41,200 bases of DNA from Flavobacteriaceae bacterium. GTDB lineage: Bacteria; Bacteroidota; Bacteroidia; UKL13-3. Location of the stretch: the NCBI GenBank assembly GCA_009693575.1, contig SHWZ01000022.1, forward strand, positions 1 through 41,200. The letters run 5' to 3'. Positions 1 through 8,868 of the stretch are shown one piece after another. The notes beneath the pieces were generated by a model. That model saw only the letters and a list, made by a program, of their open reading frames with translations. It did not search any database and was not told the DNA's origin. Numbering within the stretch: position 1 is the first letter of the stretch; each line of letters starts with the position of its first letter. The translations under genes were made by a program, and so were the position numbers.

Positions 1-1736
1 CCAACCTGCTTCATCCGTTTCTTACCTTCTTTTTGTTTTTCCAGCAGCTTGCGTTTGCGGCTGATGTCGCCACCATAGCATTTGGCGGTCACGTCTTTTC
101 GCATGGCTTTGATGGTTTCGCGGGATATAACTTTAGCTCCAATGCTGGCTTGTATAGGTATTTCAAACTGGTGGCGGGGTATCAGTTCTTTTAGCTTTTC
201 GCAGATACGTTTACCCCAGTCGTAAGCCCTGTCGCGATGGATAACTGCCGAGAGGGCATCTACCACATCTTTGTTTAGAAGTATATCCAACTTTACCATG
301 TCGCTGGCACGGTAGCCAATGGGGTGGTAGTCGAATGAAGCATAGCCACGGCTCACCGATTTCAGTTTATCGAAGAAGTCGAACACCACTTCGGCCAAGG
401 GCATTTCAAAGTTCATCTCTATGCGGTCACTAGTCAGGTAAGTCTGACTTTTCAGTATGCCCCGCTTGCCAAGGCAAAGGGTCATTATATTACCTATGTA
501 TTCAGATTTGGTAATTACTTGGGCAAGAATAAATGGCTCCTCTACTCGCTCCATCCTGTTTGGGTCGGGCAGGTCGCTGGGGTTGTTTACAATGGTCATT
601 TCACCTTTGTTCAGGTAGGCATGATAACTAACATTGGGCACCGTAGTTATCACCGTCATGCCAAACTCTCGTTCCAACCGTTCTTGTATAATTTCCATGT
701 GCAACATGCCCAAAAAACCACAACGGAATCCAAAGCCAAGTGCTGCACTACTTTCTGGTTCAAAGGTGAGGCTAGCATCGTTCAGTTGCAGCTTGCCCAT
801 GCTGTCACGCAGTTCTTCAAAGTCTTCCGTGTCCACTGGATAAATACCTGCAAACACCATCGGTTTCACATCCTCAAACCCTTGTATGCCTTCGGCAGTA
901 GGGCGGTCAGTGTGGGTGAGCGTGTCGCCCACTTTTACTTCCTTAGCTTCTTTTATCCCTGAAATAATATATCCAACATCGCCGGCACAAACTTCTGCTC
1001 GAGGCTCTTTCTCCAATCGTAAGACTCCAATCTCATCTGCAAAGTATTCTTTCTCCGTAGCCATGAATTTTACCTTGTCACCTTTGCGTAACACCCCGTC
1101 TATCACTCTGAAATAAGCAATGATACCGCGGAAAGAATTGAACACCGAATCGAATACCAAGGCTTTTAATGGAGCTTCTTGGTCACCTTTTGGGGCTGGT
1201 ACTCTGTCAACTATTGCTCGCAGAATATCATCCACTCCCTGCCCTGTTTTGCCACTGGCCAAAATTATATCCTCCAACTTGCAACCCATCAAATCCACAA
1301 TCTGATCGCTCACTTCTTCAATCATGGCTCCCGGCAGGTCGATCTTGTTCAATATGGGAATGATTTCTAAGTTATTTTCAAGAGCCAAATACAAGTTGCT
1401 AATCGTCTGAGCCTGTATGCCCTGTGCCGAGTCCACTATCAACAAAGCCCCTTCGCAGGCGGCAATACTGCGGCTCACTTCGTAGCTAAAATCTACGTGG
1501 CCAGGGGTGTCTATCAGGTTCAATACATAATCTTGTCCATCCAGCTTCATGTTCATTTGTATGGCATGGCTCTTAATGGTAATGCCTCGTTCGCGTTCCA
1601 AGTCCATGTCGTCGAGCAGCTGGGCCTGCATATCGCGTTTGCTAACGGTCTTGGTAAATTCTAACAGCCTGTCGGCGAGGGTGCTTTTTCCGTGGTCTAT
1701 GTGGGCAATGATGCAAAAATTGCGTATATTCTTCAT
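1..1736 (-). CDS. lepA: Elongation factor 4 (LepA), 3' end cut by the window edge
   Basis: This is a translational GTPase that back-translocates stalled ribosomes. The reading frame from ATG at 1736 begins [20 protein letters not shown], which contains the P-loop (AHIDHGKST). The G3 motif [12 protein letters not shown] and the G4 motif NKIDLP follow. The last visible residues (near [20 protein letters not shown] and KKRMKQV) are the lysine-rich LepA-specific C-terminal domain. About 578 residues are present, against roughly 595-600 for the family, so only about 20 C-terminal residues lie outside the window. A TAnnTTTG box sits about 50 bases upstream of the start, and the gene diverges from the ABC-F gene. 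Nothing looks broken. The identification rests on recognised family motifs and is very secure. Confidence 0.98.
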   Translation of the reverse strand, partial: MKNIRNFCIIAHIDHGKSTLADRLLEFTKTVSKRDMQAQLLDDMDLERERGITIKSHAIQMNMKLDGQDYVLNLIDTPGHVDFSYEVSRSIAACEGALLIVDSAQGIQAQTISNLYLALENNLEIIPILNKIDLPGAMIEEVSDQIVDLMGCKLEDIILASGKTGQGVDDILRAIVDRVPAPKGDQEAPLKALVFDSVFNSFRGIIAYFRVIDGVLRKGDKVKFMATEKEYFADEIGVLRLEKEPRAEVCAGDVGYIISGIKEAKEVKVGDTLTHTDRPTAEGIQGFEDVKPMVFAGIYPVDTEDFEELRDSMGKLQLNDASLTFEPESSAALGFGFRCGFLGMLHMEIIQERLEREFGMTVITTVPNVSYHAYLNKGEMTIVNNPSDLPDPNRMERVEEPFILAQVITKSEYIGNIMTLCLGKRGILKSQTYLTSDRIEMNFEMPLAEVVFDFFDKLKSVSRGYASFDYHPIGYRASDMVKLDILLNKDVVDALSAVIHRDRAYDWGKRICEKLKELIPRHQFEIPIQASIGAKVISRETIKAMRKDVTAKCYGGDISRKRKLLEKQKEGKKRMKQV

Positions 1737-1787
1737 GAAGGGGTTATCTGATGTCGGTTATCTGTTGCTTGTAAAAAAACAAGTGGG

Positions 1788-1795
1788 CAAAGATA
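1788..1795 (-). promoter_or_regulatory. Bacteroidota -7 box (TATCTTTG) for lepA
   Basis: The minus strand reads TATCTTTG, an exact match to the TAnnTTTG consensus of the Bacteroidota primary sigma factor. It lies 51 bases before the lepA ATG. I see no TTG at the usual 19-21 base spacing upstream, so only half of the promoter is supported. Confidence 0.5.
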
Positions 1796-1948
1796 AGGTA
1801 AGCTTGAAAGTGGGTTTGAGCTCAATCTAACCTCTTCTCCGATATACTTCAAGGCAGGCTTGGAAAGGGTAAATACGTCTATTTAGGTTTATATAAATGT
1901 TTCCTACAGATAACTATTTAGCCTCCAAAAGCTTTTTTGCCAAGCGGC

Positions 1949-1956
1949 TACCTTTG
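1949..1956 (+). promoter_or_regulatory. Bacteroidota -7 box (TACCTTTG), probable ABC-F promoter
   Basis: An exact TAnnTTTG match lies 107 bases before the TTG start of the ABC-F gene. The predicted 5' leader would contain the hairpin at 1984-2008. No clear TTG -33 element is present at the expected spacing. Confidence 0.4.
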
Positions 1957-1983
1957 CGGTCGGGTTTTCTGACATGGTAATTC

Positions 1984-2008
1984 AGATGCTGAAACAAGTT
2001 CAGCATGA
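1984..2008 (-). repeat. REP-like dispersed hairpin, copy A
   Basis: An 8-base perfect stem (ATGCTGAA / TTCAGCAT) encloses the loop ACAAG. Read on the minus strand, the 25-base unit matches a second unit at 20568-20592 at 20 of 25 positions. One mismatch pair is compensatory (G-C here, T-A there). The unit resembles short hairpin repeats I recall being scattered in Bacteroidota genomes. Here it would lie in the leader of the ABC-F transcript. Confidence 0.6.
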
Positions 2009-2063
2009 CGATAAGTAGAACTTCCCGCTTCCATATTTCAACTTCAAGCCCCCTACGTACCCT

Positions 2064-3920
2064 TTGAACTACCTCTCAGCCGAACACCTCAGCAAACGCT
2101 ACGGCGAACATATACTTTTCTCAGATCTTTCCTTTGGCCTGAGCCGTGGGCAAAAGACAGCCCTCATAGCCAACAACGGCACCGGCAAGACCAGCCTGCT
2201 GCAAATATTGTGTGGGCTTGAAGAACCCGACGAAGGCAAAGTAGCAGTGCGGACTGGTCTGCGGGTGGGATACCTGCCCCAAGACCCTGTATTCAAAGGC
2301 TTCGAGATGGTGAGCGACTATGTGCTTGACCAACGCGACCCAACACAGCAAGCGGTGAAAGACTACGAACATGCCTTGGCCACCAACGACATGGATGCCC
2401 TGACATTGGCTGCCGCTAGCATGGACAGCCTGAACGCTTGGGACTACGAGCAACGCATGAAGACGACCCTTGGACGCTTTGGAATCGAGGATTTGGAGCA
2501 AACAATTTCAACACTGAGCGGGGGGCAACGCAAGCGGCTGGCATTGGCCAAAATGTTGCTGACAGAGCCCGACATATATGTAATGGACGAGCCCACCAAC
2601 CACCTTGATTTGGATATGATTGAATGGCTGGAAGGATATCTGTCACGCCAAAATGTGACCTTGCTGTTGGTGACCCACGACAGGTATTTTCTGGACAGAA
2701 TTTGCACCCAGATAGTAGAACTGGAACAGGCCGTACTGTATAAGTATGAAGGCAACTACGAATACTTTTTGGAGAAAAAAAACGAACGGGATTTCAACGA
2801 ATCGCGGGAAACGGAAAAAGCCAAAAACCTATACCGCACCGAGTTGGAATGGATACGCAAGATGCCCAAAGCCCGTGGCACCAAAAGCAAAAGCCGGGTG
2901 GATGCCTTCGATGATTTGAAGGCCGTGGCTCTGCGAAAAACAAAGTATCAGGAACTTTCATTCAATATAAAAATGAACCGCATTGGCGGCAAAATATTGG
3001 AGATGAAAAACGTGAAGAAAGCCTATGGAGATAACGTGTTGTTGAAAGGTTTTGATTATACGTTCAAAAAGGGTGACCGCATAGGTATTGTTGGTAAAAA
3101 TGGGGTAGGAAAAAGTACCTTACTGAACATGATAACCGGCCACGAACAACCCGACTACGGCAAGATGAATTTGGGGGATACCATTGTGTTTGGCAACTAC
3201 ACACAAGAAGGAATTCCCATCAAAGAAGATCAGAAAGTGATTGACGTTATCCGCTCCATTGCTGATTTTATTCCTACCGAAGATGGAGGGCATATTTCTG
3301 CTTCGCAAATGCTGACGGCTTTTCATTTTCCACCCAAAAGGCAGAACGATTTTGTGGCCAAACTGAGTGGCGGCGAACGCAGAAGATTATACTTGCTCAC
3401 GGTGCTGATGAAGAACCCCAACTTCCTCATCCTCGACGAGCCCACCAACGACCTTGACTTGCTTACCCTGAACGCCCTTGAAGAGTTTTTGTTGGAATAC
3501 ACTGGTGTATTGATTATCGTTAGCCACGATAGGTATTTCTTGGATAAGCTGGCCAATCAGTTGTTCATTTTTGAGGGGAACGGGGAAATACGTGTTTTCA
3601 ATGGAACTTACCTGCAATACCGTGATGAGCAAGCTACCTTGAGCAAAAGCAATGAACCTGCGAAAACAGTTGTAGCAAAGACAGCCATTCCGGTTGAGAG
3701 CAAAATAAAGAAGCTTTCGTTCAAGGAAAAATTTGAACTGGACACGCTGGAAAAAGAGATGAAGCAGCTGGAGAAAAACAAACTGGATTTGGAGCAGAAA
3801 TTAAGCAGCGGCGGTCACCACGAAGACATCACCAAATGGGCTGCACAACTAGAGGAAACCAAAGCCAAGATGGATGACAAGGAACTTCGCTGGCTGGAGT
3901 TGAGTGAGGTAGAGGCTTAG
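2064..3920 (+). CDS. ABC-F family ATPase (Uup-like), TTG start
   Basis: A soluble protein with two ATP-binding domains and no membrane segments, which marks it as ABC-F: these proteins act on ribosomes or nucleic acids rather than as transporters. Domain 1 has a Walker A-like ANNGTGKT at about residues 36-43, LSGGQ at 151-155 and DEPTNHLD at 175-182. A charged linker (ABC-F interdomain arm) follows. Domain 2 has GKNGVGKST near residue 345, LSGGERRR and LDEPTNDLD. The C-terminal 60 residues form a basic coiled coil as in Uup. At 618 residues the length is typical. The start is TTG at 2064: the frame is closed upstream by a stop at 2016, no ATG precedes the conserved N-terminus (MNYLSAEHLSKRYGE), and this N-terminus is normal for the family. 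Exact subfamily (Uup against other ABC-F) is inferred. Confidence 0.95.
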   Translation: MNYLSAEHLSKRYGEHILFSDLSFGLSRGQKTALIANNGTGKTSLLQILCGLEEPDEGKVAVRTGLRVGYLPQDPVFKGFEMVSDYVLDQRDPTQQAVKDYEHALATNDMDALTLAAASMDSLNAWDYEQRMKTTLGRFGIEDLEQTISTLSGGQRKRLALAKMLLTEPDIYVMDEPTNHLDLDMIEWLEGYLSRQNVTLLLVTHDRYFLDRICTQIVELEQAVLYKYEGNYEYFLEKKNERDFNESRETEKAKNLYRTELEWIRKMPKARGTKSKSRVDAFDDLKAVALRKTKYQELSFNIKMNRIGGKILEMKNVKKAYGDNVLLKGFDYTFKKGDRIGIVGKNGVGKSTLLNMITGHEQPDYGKMNLGDTIVFGNYTQEGIPIKEDQKVIDVIRSIADFIPTEDGGHISASQMLTAFHFPPKRQNDFVAKLSGGERRRLYLLTVLMKNPNFLILDEPTNDLDLLTLNALEEFLLEYTGVLIIVSHDRYFLDKLANQLFIFEGNGEIRVFNGTYLQYRDEQATLSKSNEPAKTVVAKTAIPVESKIKKLSFKEKFELDTLEKEMKQLEKNKLDLEQKLSSGGHHEDITKWAAQLEETKAKMDDKELRWLELSEVEA

Positions 3921-4220
3921 TCTTTTATTCGGCTTTTATGCCCTACTTTTAATGGTGAACGACGGCCTTGTTGTTTTTCGCACGAAAATCAATGTAAACA
4001 TTTGAGTGGGGGCATGAGCAAGCAGGCGGGTTTTTGCAACCAAAACAGAAACAAATTTATGCCTTTGAAATCAGGTTGCAAAATACCTTCGACTGCGGGG
4101 CAAGAAATGTTTGCGTTAGATTTTCCAGAAAAAGAACATAGCCTTGAACTTTTCTTTGGTTACTTTCTTTTAGTTCAAGCTAAAAGAAAGTGACAATGAC
4201 AATTTAGCAATTCAAATAAG
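3921..4220. other. 300-base convergent intergenic region
   Basis: The stretch between two convergent genes holds a strong hairpin terminator at 4159-4194. A 63-codon frame (4002-4193) runs into this hairpin; its last residues are simply the translated hairpin, and I do not consider it a gene. Nothing else is recognised. Confidence 0.6.
4159..4194. terminator. Bidirectional hairpin terminator
   Basis: ACTTTCTTTTAG (4162-4173) pairs perfectly with CTAAAAGAAAGT (4180-4191) around the loop TTCAAG, and three more pairs, one of them a wobble, extend the stem to 15. The T-rich left arm and A-rich right arm give a U-tract in either direction. It lies between the convergent ABC-F and thioesterase genes, as expected for a shared terminator. 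Confidence 0.75.
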
Positions 4221-4652
4221 TTAGTTTCGCTCAAACTTCCCCCTAAACCCCTCAGGCACCAACGCAATTTTCCGTTTAGAATAATCAAAACAAACAATAC
4301 CCGTTTTGGCTAAGGCTAGAGTTTTTTGTTGAGTGAGGTTTTTTACTTGATAAAACAGGTCAAAACCTTTTGTAGTAAATTCATGAGCGGTCATCTTTAT
4401 TTCTAGTTCATCGCCACCAAAGCCTTCCGACTTATACTCGATAGCCGCATCGCTCATGATGATACTGGTGTTGTTGCCAAGGTTCATTTCCGTATAACCA
4501 AAATGCTTGAAAAACTGAGCCCTTGCTTCGTGGAGAAGAGCCAGCAGACGGTCGTTGCCAAGGTGCCCGCCGTAGTTGAGGTCGGTGATGCGGATGGACA
4601 AGCGGGTTGAGAAATGAACAGTTGTTGGCGGAGTGAGTTTGATACGTGGCAT
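4221..4652 (-). CDS. Hotdog-fold acyl-CoA thioesterase (4HBT/YbgC-like)
   Basis: A 143-residue cytoplasmic thioesterase expected to hydrolyse acyl-CoA. The N-terminal part carries the strand and turn typical of 4HBT proteins (RITDLNYGGHLGNDRLLALL), where Asp-Leu-Asn-Tyr-Gly-Gly-His takes the place of the usual active-site D-x-x-x-H-V-N turn. The middle has the IEYKSEGFGGDELEI strand that begins the second half of the hotdog. I chose ATG at 4652 (MPRIKLTP). A TTG further upstream at 4673 lies inside the TATTTTTG promoter box and cannot be transcribed from it. The gene diverges from the methyltransferase with 30 bases between starts. The substrate is not predictable. Confidence 0.85.
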   Translation of the reverse strand: MPRIKLTPPTTVHFSTRLSIRITDLNYGGHLGNDRLLALLHEARAQFFKHFGYTEMNLGNNTSIIMSDAAIEYKSEGFGGDELEIKMTAHEFTTKGFDLFYQVKNLTQQKTLALAKTGIVCFDYSKRKIALVPEGFRGKFERN

Positions 4653-4670
4653 GGTTTGGGGCGTAGTTTG

Positions 4671-4678
4671 CAAAAATA
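4671..4678 (-). promoter_or_regulatory. Bacteroidota -7 box (TATTTTTG) for the thioesterase
   Basis: An exact TAnnTTTG match on the minus strand lies 18 bases before the ATG at 4652. Its final TTG coincides with an upstream in-frame TTG codon, which argues against that codon as the start. Confidence 0.55.
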
Positions 4679-4682
4679 TCCC

Positions 4683-5453
4683 ATGATAGCCGATTACCTA
4701 CGATATAAATGGAAAGCAGTAAATGCTCATGGTATCCATTCGCCGTTTGTGTACGAACTGGCCACGAAAGTATTGTACGACAAACAGCATTTTGCCGACT
4801 ACGAAAAAGTGACTAGGCTGAAATGGCAAATGCAGCAAGACCTAAGCCCTATCCACTTTACTGAATACGGTGCAGGCAAACCCGGGGAACATATTTTACC
4901 AGTAGGAACAATTGCTCGCCGCAGTGCTGTGAACCAAAAATATGGTAGGCTATTATTTAGGTTGGTTCGGTGGTTTCAACCTACTACAGTTATTGAATTG
5001 GGGACATCCTTGGGCATAGGCACAGCATGGCTGGCGAGTGGGCTGGGGAGTGAAGGGCATATCCACACTTTTGAGGGCTGTGTGCCAGTGGCAGAAAAAG
5101 CAACGAAAAACTTCGAAGACCTGAAACTGAAAGAGCAGATTGATATACATGTGGGGCCAATAGAAAATACCTTGCCTTTGGTGCTGAAGGATTTGCCCCA
5201 GATAGATTTCGCTTACATGGATGCCAACCACCGCCTTGCCCCTACGCTCAACTACTTCAACACATTGATTGAGAAGGCACATTCGCATACGGTTTTTGTA
5301 CTAGACGACATTTATTGGAGTGCCGAAATGAAGGAGGCATGGCGAATACTGAAAGATGACAAACGGGTGAGCCTAAGCATAGACCTACATCAGTTTGGAT
5401 TGGTATTCCTTCTTGAAGACAGGGCAAAAGAGCATTTTATAGTCAGGTTTTGA
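4683..5453 (+). CDS. Class I SAM-dependent methyltransferase (O-methyltransferase-like)
   Basis: A 256-residue predicted methyltransferase. The SAM-binding motif I is visible as TTVIELGTSLGIGTAWLASGL (central third), followed by an acidic residue at the end of strand 2 (HTFEGC) and by a motif-III-like region (DFAYMDANHRLAPTLNYFNTL), as in class I O-methyltransferases. VLDDIYWSAEMKEAW is also characteristic. The N-terminal segment (YKWKAVNAHGIHSPFVYEL) is a conserved extension that I recall from Bacteroidota homologues. The start is ATG at 4683; the reading frame is open upstream only into the thioesterase coding region. The acceptor substrate cannot be deduced. Confidence 0.82.
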   Translation: MIADYLRYKWKAVNAHGIHSPFVYELATKVLYDKQHFADYEKVTRLKWQMQQDLSPIHFTEYGAGKPGEHILPVGTIARRSAVNQKYGRLLFRLVRWFQPTTVIELGTSLGIGTAWLASGLGSEGHIHTFEGCVPVAEKATKNFEDLKLKEQIDIHVGPIENTLPLVLKDLPQIDFAYMDANHRLAPTLNYFNTLIEKAHSHTVFVLDDIYWSAEMKEAWRILKDDKRVSLSIDLHQFGLVFLLEDRAKEHFIVRF

Positions 5454-5542
5454 TTCGAGGCAAGGTAACCGTGTCACAATTGTAAAAGTAATCAATTTTT
5501 GTTTACAAAATCTTTACTCCAAACCAAAAACGTTTCTTCCCC

Positions 5543-5550
5543 GACCTTTG
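5543..5550 (+). promoter_or_regulatory. Probable -7 box (GACCTTTG) for the tandem ligase gene
   Basis: This differs from TAnnTTTG at one base and ends 6 bases before the ATG at 5557. The placement is the same as for exact boxes elsewhere in the window, giving a leaderless or nearly leaderless transcript. Confidence 0.35.
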
Positions 5551-5556
5551 CCACCC

Positions 5557-8244
5557 ATGATTCGAGTAGGTATATTTTTTGGCGGCGTGTCCCGTGAGCG
5601 TGAGGTATCGTTTGCAGGTGGCCGCACCGTGTATGACAACCTTGACAAAAGCCTGTTTGAGGCCATCCCCATTTTTGTGGATCCATGGGGAAACCTTTGC
5701 TTACTCGACTGGCAATATGTGTACAAAGGCAGCATACGCGATTTCTATCCGCCAGTTTCAGCTTTACCAGTAAGCAAGCACGACTTTCAAGTATACGCTG
5801 AAAGTTTAGGCGAAATAAGCCGAAAACAACAACGGGACTTATTAAAAAGTGTCGGTAACCCTATCAATATAGACGAACTAAAAGATTTGCTGGATCTAGC
5901 ATTTTTGGCATTGCACGGCAACATGGCAGAAGACGGGACGATACAAGGAATACTTGAATGGCTTGGGATTCCCTATACAGGTTGCGGTATTCTGCCATCG
6001 GCCATTGGCATACAAAAGACAGTGCAGAAAGAATGGCAGGGGCTCAGTGGATTTGCTACCCCAGCCTGGCAACGTATCAAGCGGAATGAATGGCTGCAAC
6101 TGGACGAAGCAAGAAGACAAAAGCTATTTATAGAGGTCAAAAAAAAAATCAACCTGCCATTGGTTATCAAATCCGCTTCTCAGGGCAGCAGCATTGGGGT
6201 AAATGTGTTGAAAGAAAGCGAGTTTTCGGAGTTTGAACGCTTAGTGAACAGGAGTTTTTTTATTGAAAAATTGACAAAGGAAAACTGGCTGGCATGTGAT
6301 AAGGAAGAATTCATTCGTAACGCAGCTGACATTCGTCACGGGATTGGGCTGCCACTTATGGTGGATACTATTGTGGTGCATCATCCAGAGGATCTTTGGA
6401 GGGTTTTGGACAAAAAATTCAGGACGGCAGAAACCGCAACACTATTTGCACAGCAAAAAGAAAACGATGTACTCTTGGAAGCATTCATTGATGGCCGCGA
6501 ATTTTCGTGTATCGTTTTGCAAAATGAGGACGGAAATCCAATTGCCCTCCCTCCTACCGAAATAGTAAAGACAAGCGGCGTGTATGACTACCGCAGCAAA
6601 TACCTGCCGGGGCTTTCGCGGAAGATAACTCCGATAGATTTACCAGAAAAGAAGGTGACCGAAATACGCAATGAATGTCAACGGTTGTTCAGTGCTTTCA
6701 GGTGTAATGTATATGCACGGATAGATGGTTTTGTGGGTAAGGATGGAAAAGTATTCTTGAACGACCCGAACACGACCAGTGGCATGATGCCATCTTCTTT
6801 CTTCTTTCATCAGGCTGCAGAGATTGGGCTGAATCCTTCGCAGTTTCTCACGTTCATTATCCGTACGTCATTGGCTCAACGAGCCGAAACACTTTCCGAC
6901 AGTAGTAAGGCCACACGGATGCTGCGGTTGCTGGAGCATTTAATCCAAAAGAAAAACGAAACCGCCGACACTCGAATAAATGTGGCTGTGGTAATGGGCG
7001 GCTATAGCAGCGAAAGGCATATCTCCGTAGAAAGTGGCCGCAACATATACGAAAAACTGAGCAGTAGTCCTAAGTACAACCCCATTCCTGTGTTCTTGAC
7101 GGGGAACAATGACAAGTGGGAACTTTATACCATTCCGGTCAACATCATGCTGAAAGACAACGCGGACGACATCAAAGAAAAAATAGAAAAGTATAAGGAA
7201 AATTTAGTGCTTCAACATATACAGAAACAGTGCAGCCACATTACCCAAAAATATGCACCAAGCCAACTGAACCAAAAACCAAAGCAACTAAGTGTTGACG
7301 AGCTACCGAATATATGTTCAGCCGTCTTCATAGCCTTGCACGGCCGGCCAGGAGAAGATGGTACTTTTCAAAAAGAATTGGAGCGACTTGGCTTGCCCTA
7401 TAATGGTTCTGGTCCAGAGAGTTCTGCTGTTACCATCAACAAGTTTGAGACAAATAATATCTTGCGTGAGCAAGCTTTCCCAGTGGCCGATAGTATGCTT
7501 TTGGAAAAAGTTGAATGGCAAAATGATGAGCAATTGAATATGCAGCTCGTTCATGCTCGACTTAGTTATCCTTTGATAGCCAAACCCACCGATGATGGTT
7601 GTAGTTCTGCTGTGAAACGCATTGAAAACGATGAGCAGTTGAAGGCATTCGCCAAATGTGTTTTTCGTAAACAGGAGGCCATCCCTCAGAAGCAGGCTGA
7701 TATTCTTGGATTAAAACCGAATGAAGAATTTCCACGCAAGGAAAATTTCTTAATTGAAAAACTGATAGACCGTGGCGGTGCTTTGCATTTCTTGGAGATA
7801 ACGGGAGGCCTGCTTACTCGCTATGACCAAGATGGCAAACTAAAATATGAACTATTTGAACCCAGCGAAGCCTTGGCCGAAGGAGCAGTGCTTAGTTTGG
7901 AAGAAAAGTTCTTGGCTGGTCAAGGTCAAAACATTACTCCCCCGCGTTACTCAAAGAAAGTCGCTGACCAAAAACGTATATCCAAACTGGTGAAAGCCGA
8001 TTTGAAGAAAGCTGCTAAACTATTAAAAGTAGAAGGCTATGCTCGCATAGATGCCTTTGTAAAGATATTTGCCGATGGCTCAGTAGAAACAAATGTGATA
8101 GAAGTGAACAGCCTACCTGGTATGACGCCTGCAACTGCCATCTTTCATCAATGTGCACTGAATGGTTACAAGCCCTACGAGTTTATTGATGCTATCCTTG
8201 AGTTTGGTAAAGCCAAGACGGAACGTGCGGAAGAAGTTATATAG
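5557..8244 (+). CDS. Tandem D-alanine-D-alanine ligase-like ATP-grasp protein (two modules)
   Basis: An 895-residue protein of two Ddl-like modules (about 1-445 and 473-895); ordinary Ddl has 300-370 residues in a single copy. Ddl joins two D-alanines for peptidoglycan. Module 1 shows GGVSREREVS (9-18, catalytic Glu14 position), LHGNMAEDGTIQG, a canonical ATP-loop QGSSIGV (209-215), ARID (387-390) and LNDPN (401-405), with Asp403 in place of the usual metal-binding Glu. It also has a large insertion around 225-305. Module 2 shows GGYSSERHIS (481-490), LHGRPGEDGT, an altered loop DGCSSAV (679-686), ARID (829-832) and the standard IEVN (848-851) with NSLPGMTP. Each module thus departs from the canonical active site at a different place. 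ATG at 5557 follows a promoter-like box; the TTG at 5548 lies inside that box. The fusion and domain identity are clear; the true substrate is uncertain. Confidence 0.9.
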   Translation: MIRVGIFFGGVSREREVSFAGGRTVYDNLDKSLFEAIPIFVDPWGNLCLLDWQYVYKGSIRDFYPPVSALPVSKHDFQVYAESLGEISRKQQRDLLKSVGNPINIDELKDLLDLAFLALHGNMAEDGTIQGILEWLGIPYTGCGILPSAIGIQKTVQKEWQGLSGFATPAWQRIKRNEWLQLDEARRQKLFIEVKKKINLPLVIKSASQGSSIGVNVLKESEFSEFERLVNRSFFIEKLTKENWLACDKEEFIRNAADIRHGIGLPLMVDTIVVHHPEDLWRVLDKKFRTAETATLFAQQKENDVLLEAFIDGREFSCIVLQNEDGNPIALPPTEIVKTSGVYDYRSKYLPGLSRKITPIDLPEKKVTEIRNECQRLFSAFRCNVYARIDGFVGKDGKVFLNDPNTTSGMMPSSFFFHQAAEIGLNPSQFLTFIIRTSLAQRAETLSDSSKATRMLRLLEHLIQKKNETADTRINVAVVMGGYSSERHISVESGRNIYEKLSSSPKYNPIPVFLTGNNDKWELYTIPVNIMLKDNADDIKEKIEKYKENLVLQHIQKQCSHITQKYAPSQLNQKPKQLSVDELPNICSAVFIALHGRPGEDGTFQKELERLGLPYNGSGPESSAVTINKFETNNILREQAFPVADSMLLEKVEWQNDEQLNMQLVHARLSYPLIAKPTDDGCSSAVKRIENDEQLKAFAKCVFRKQEAIPQKQADILGLKPNEEFPRKENFLIEKLIDRGGALHFLEITGGLLTRYDQDGKLKYELFEPSEALAEGAVLSLEEKFLAGQGQNITPPRYSKKVADQKRISKLVKADLKKAAKLLKVEGYARIDAFVKIFADGSVETNVIEVNSLPGMTPATAIFHQCALNGYKPYEFIDAILEFGKAKTERAEEVI

Positions 8245-8318
8245 TTAGACTCTTTTGCATTTGAAGTGACCGCAAATAGGCTAACTGAAAATGCAATAAT
8301 TTGCTGCTGGTGTTCGAT

Positions 8319-8831
8319 CTAAGGCCGAAATTCCAACAAGGCGTCCTCGATTTCTTTCACACAAGTTTTGAGTTTCACAGGCTTACAGTTGGGAGACAAA
8401 TCAATATGTAGAAAATGAATTCGGTTCTCTTTAATTATGATGTAACCGTCGATGATTTCTTTTTGTAATCTATCTTTTTTGTCTCCTTGTTTTACCTGAA
8501 ATGAGTAGTTCAGCGTATAAAATGGTGTGTCAGTATGTGAAATATTGTATTTGTGAACTGCTTTATTCATCACCCTCAAAATCCATTCACAAGAGTTGTC
8601 ATGCTTCAGTCTATGGTCGTTGTAGAAGGTATCTATTTGCTTTCCTTCTACAGAATCTTCCGTTGTAAATATCGAATTAATAAGAGAGGATTTTACTAAA
8701 CAATCAATTTGCCACCAGTAGCCTTTTTTATTAATCACGTGATCTATCTTTATTCCATTTTTACTCTGGGAAAAAGCATAATCAGAACAAAGAAAAAGCA
8801 TTAGGCCTGCGAGAATTATTCTAGTCTTCAT
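8319..8831 (-). CDS. Secreted protein of unknown function
   Basis: A 170-residue protein I do not recognise. It begins MKTRIILAGLMLFLCSDYAFSQ: a basic start, a hydrophobic core and cleavage predicted after AFS, so it is probably exported to the periplasm. The mature part is polar with alternating strand-like stretches, two internal cysteines (in QIDCLVKS and NSCEW) and two more near the end (PNCKP, KTCVKE) that could form disulfides. It lies 37 bases downstream of the MuiA-family gene on the same strand and may be co-transcribed with it. It is convergent with the tandem ligase gene. No catalytic motif is evident. Confidence 0.75.
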   Translation of the reverse strand: MKTRIILAGLMLFLCSDYAFSQSKNGIKIDHVINKKGYWWQIDCLVKSSLINSIFTTEDSVEGKQIDTFYNDHRLKHDNSCEWILRVMNKAVHKYNISHTDTPFYTLNYSFQVKQGDKKDRLQKEIIDGYIIIKENRIHFLHIDLSPNCKPVKLKTCVKEIEDALLEFRP

Positions 8832-8868
8832 TTGTTTGTTAGTATAAAGTTAGTATTTTATTTTATTC

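Larger units (their letters stand above)
1737..2063. other. 327-base divergent intergenic region lepA / ABC-F
   Basis: No gene is seen here. The region holds a minus-strand -7 box for lepA (1788-1795), a plus-strand -7 box (1949-1956) and a small dispersed hairpin (1984-2008). Short reading frames crossing it have no recognisable similarity. Confidence 0.6.

Noticed and set aside
4002-4193. 63-codon frame between the ABC-F and thioesterase genes
   Set aside because: Its C-terminus is the translated terminator hairpin, it has no promoter box, and it resembles no known protein.
8243-8286. AGTTAG/CTAACT stem with inner ATTTG/CAAAT as a terminator after the tandem ligase
   Set aside because: Short, interrupted pairing without a T-tract; could be chance.
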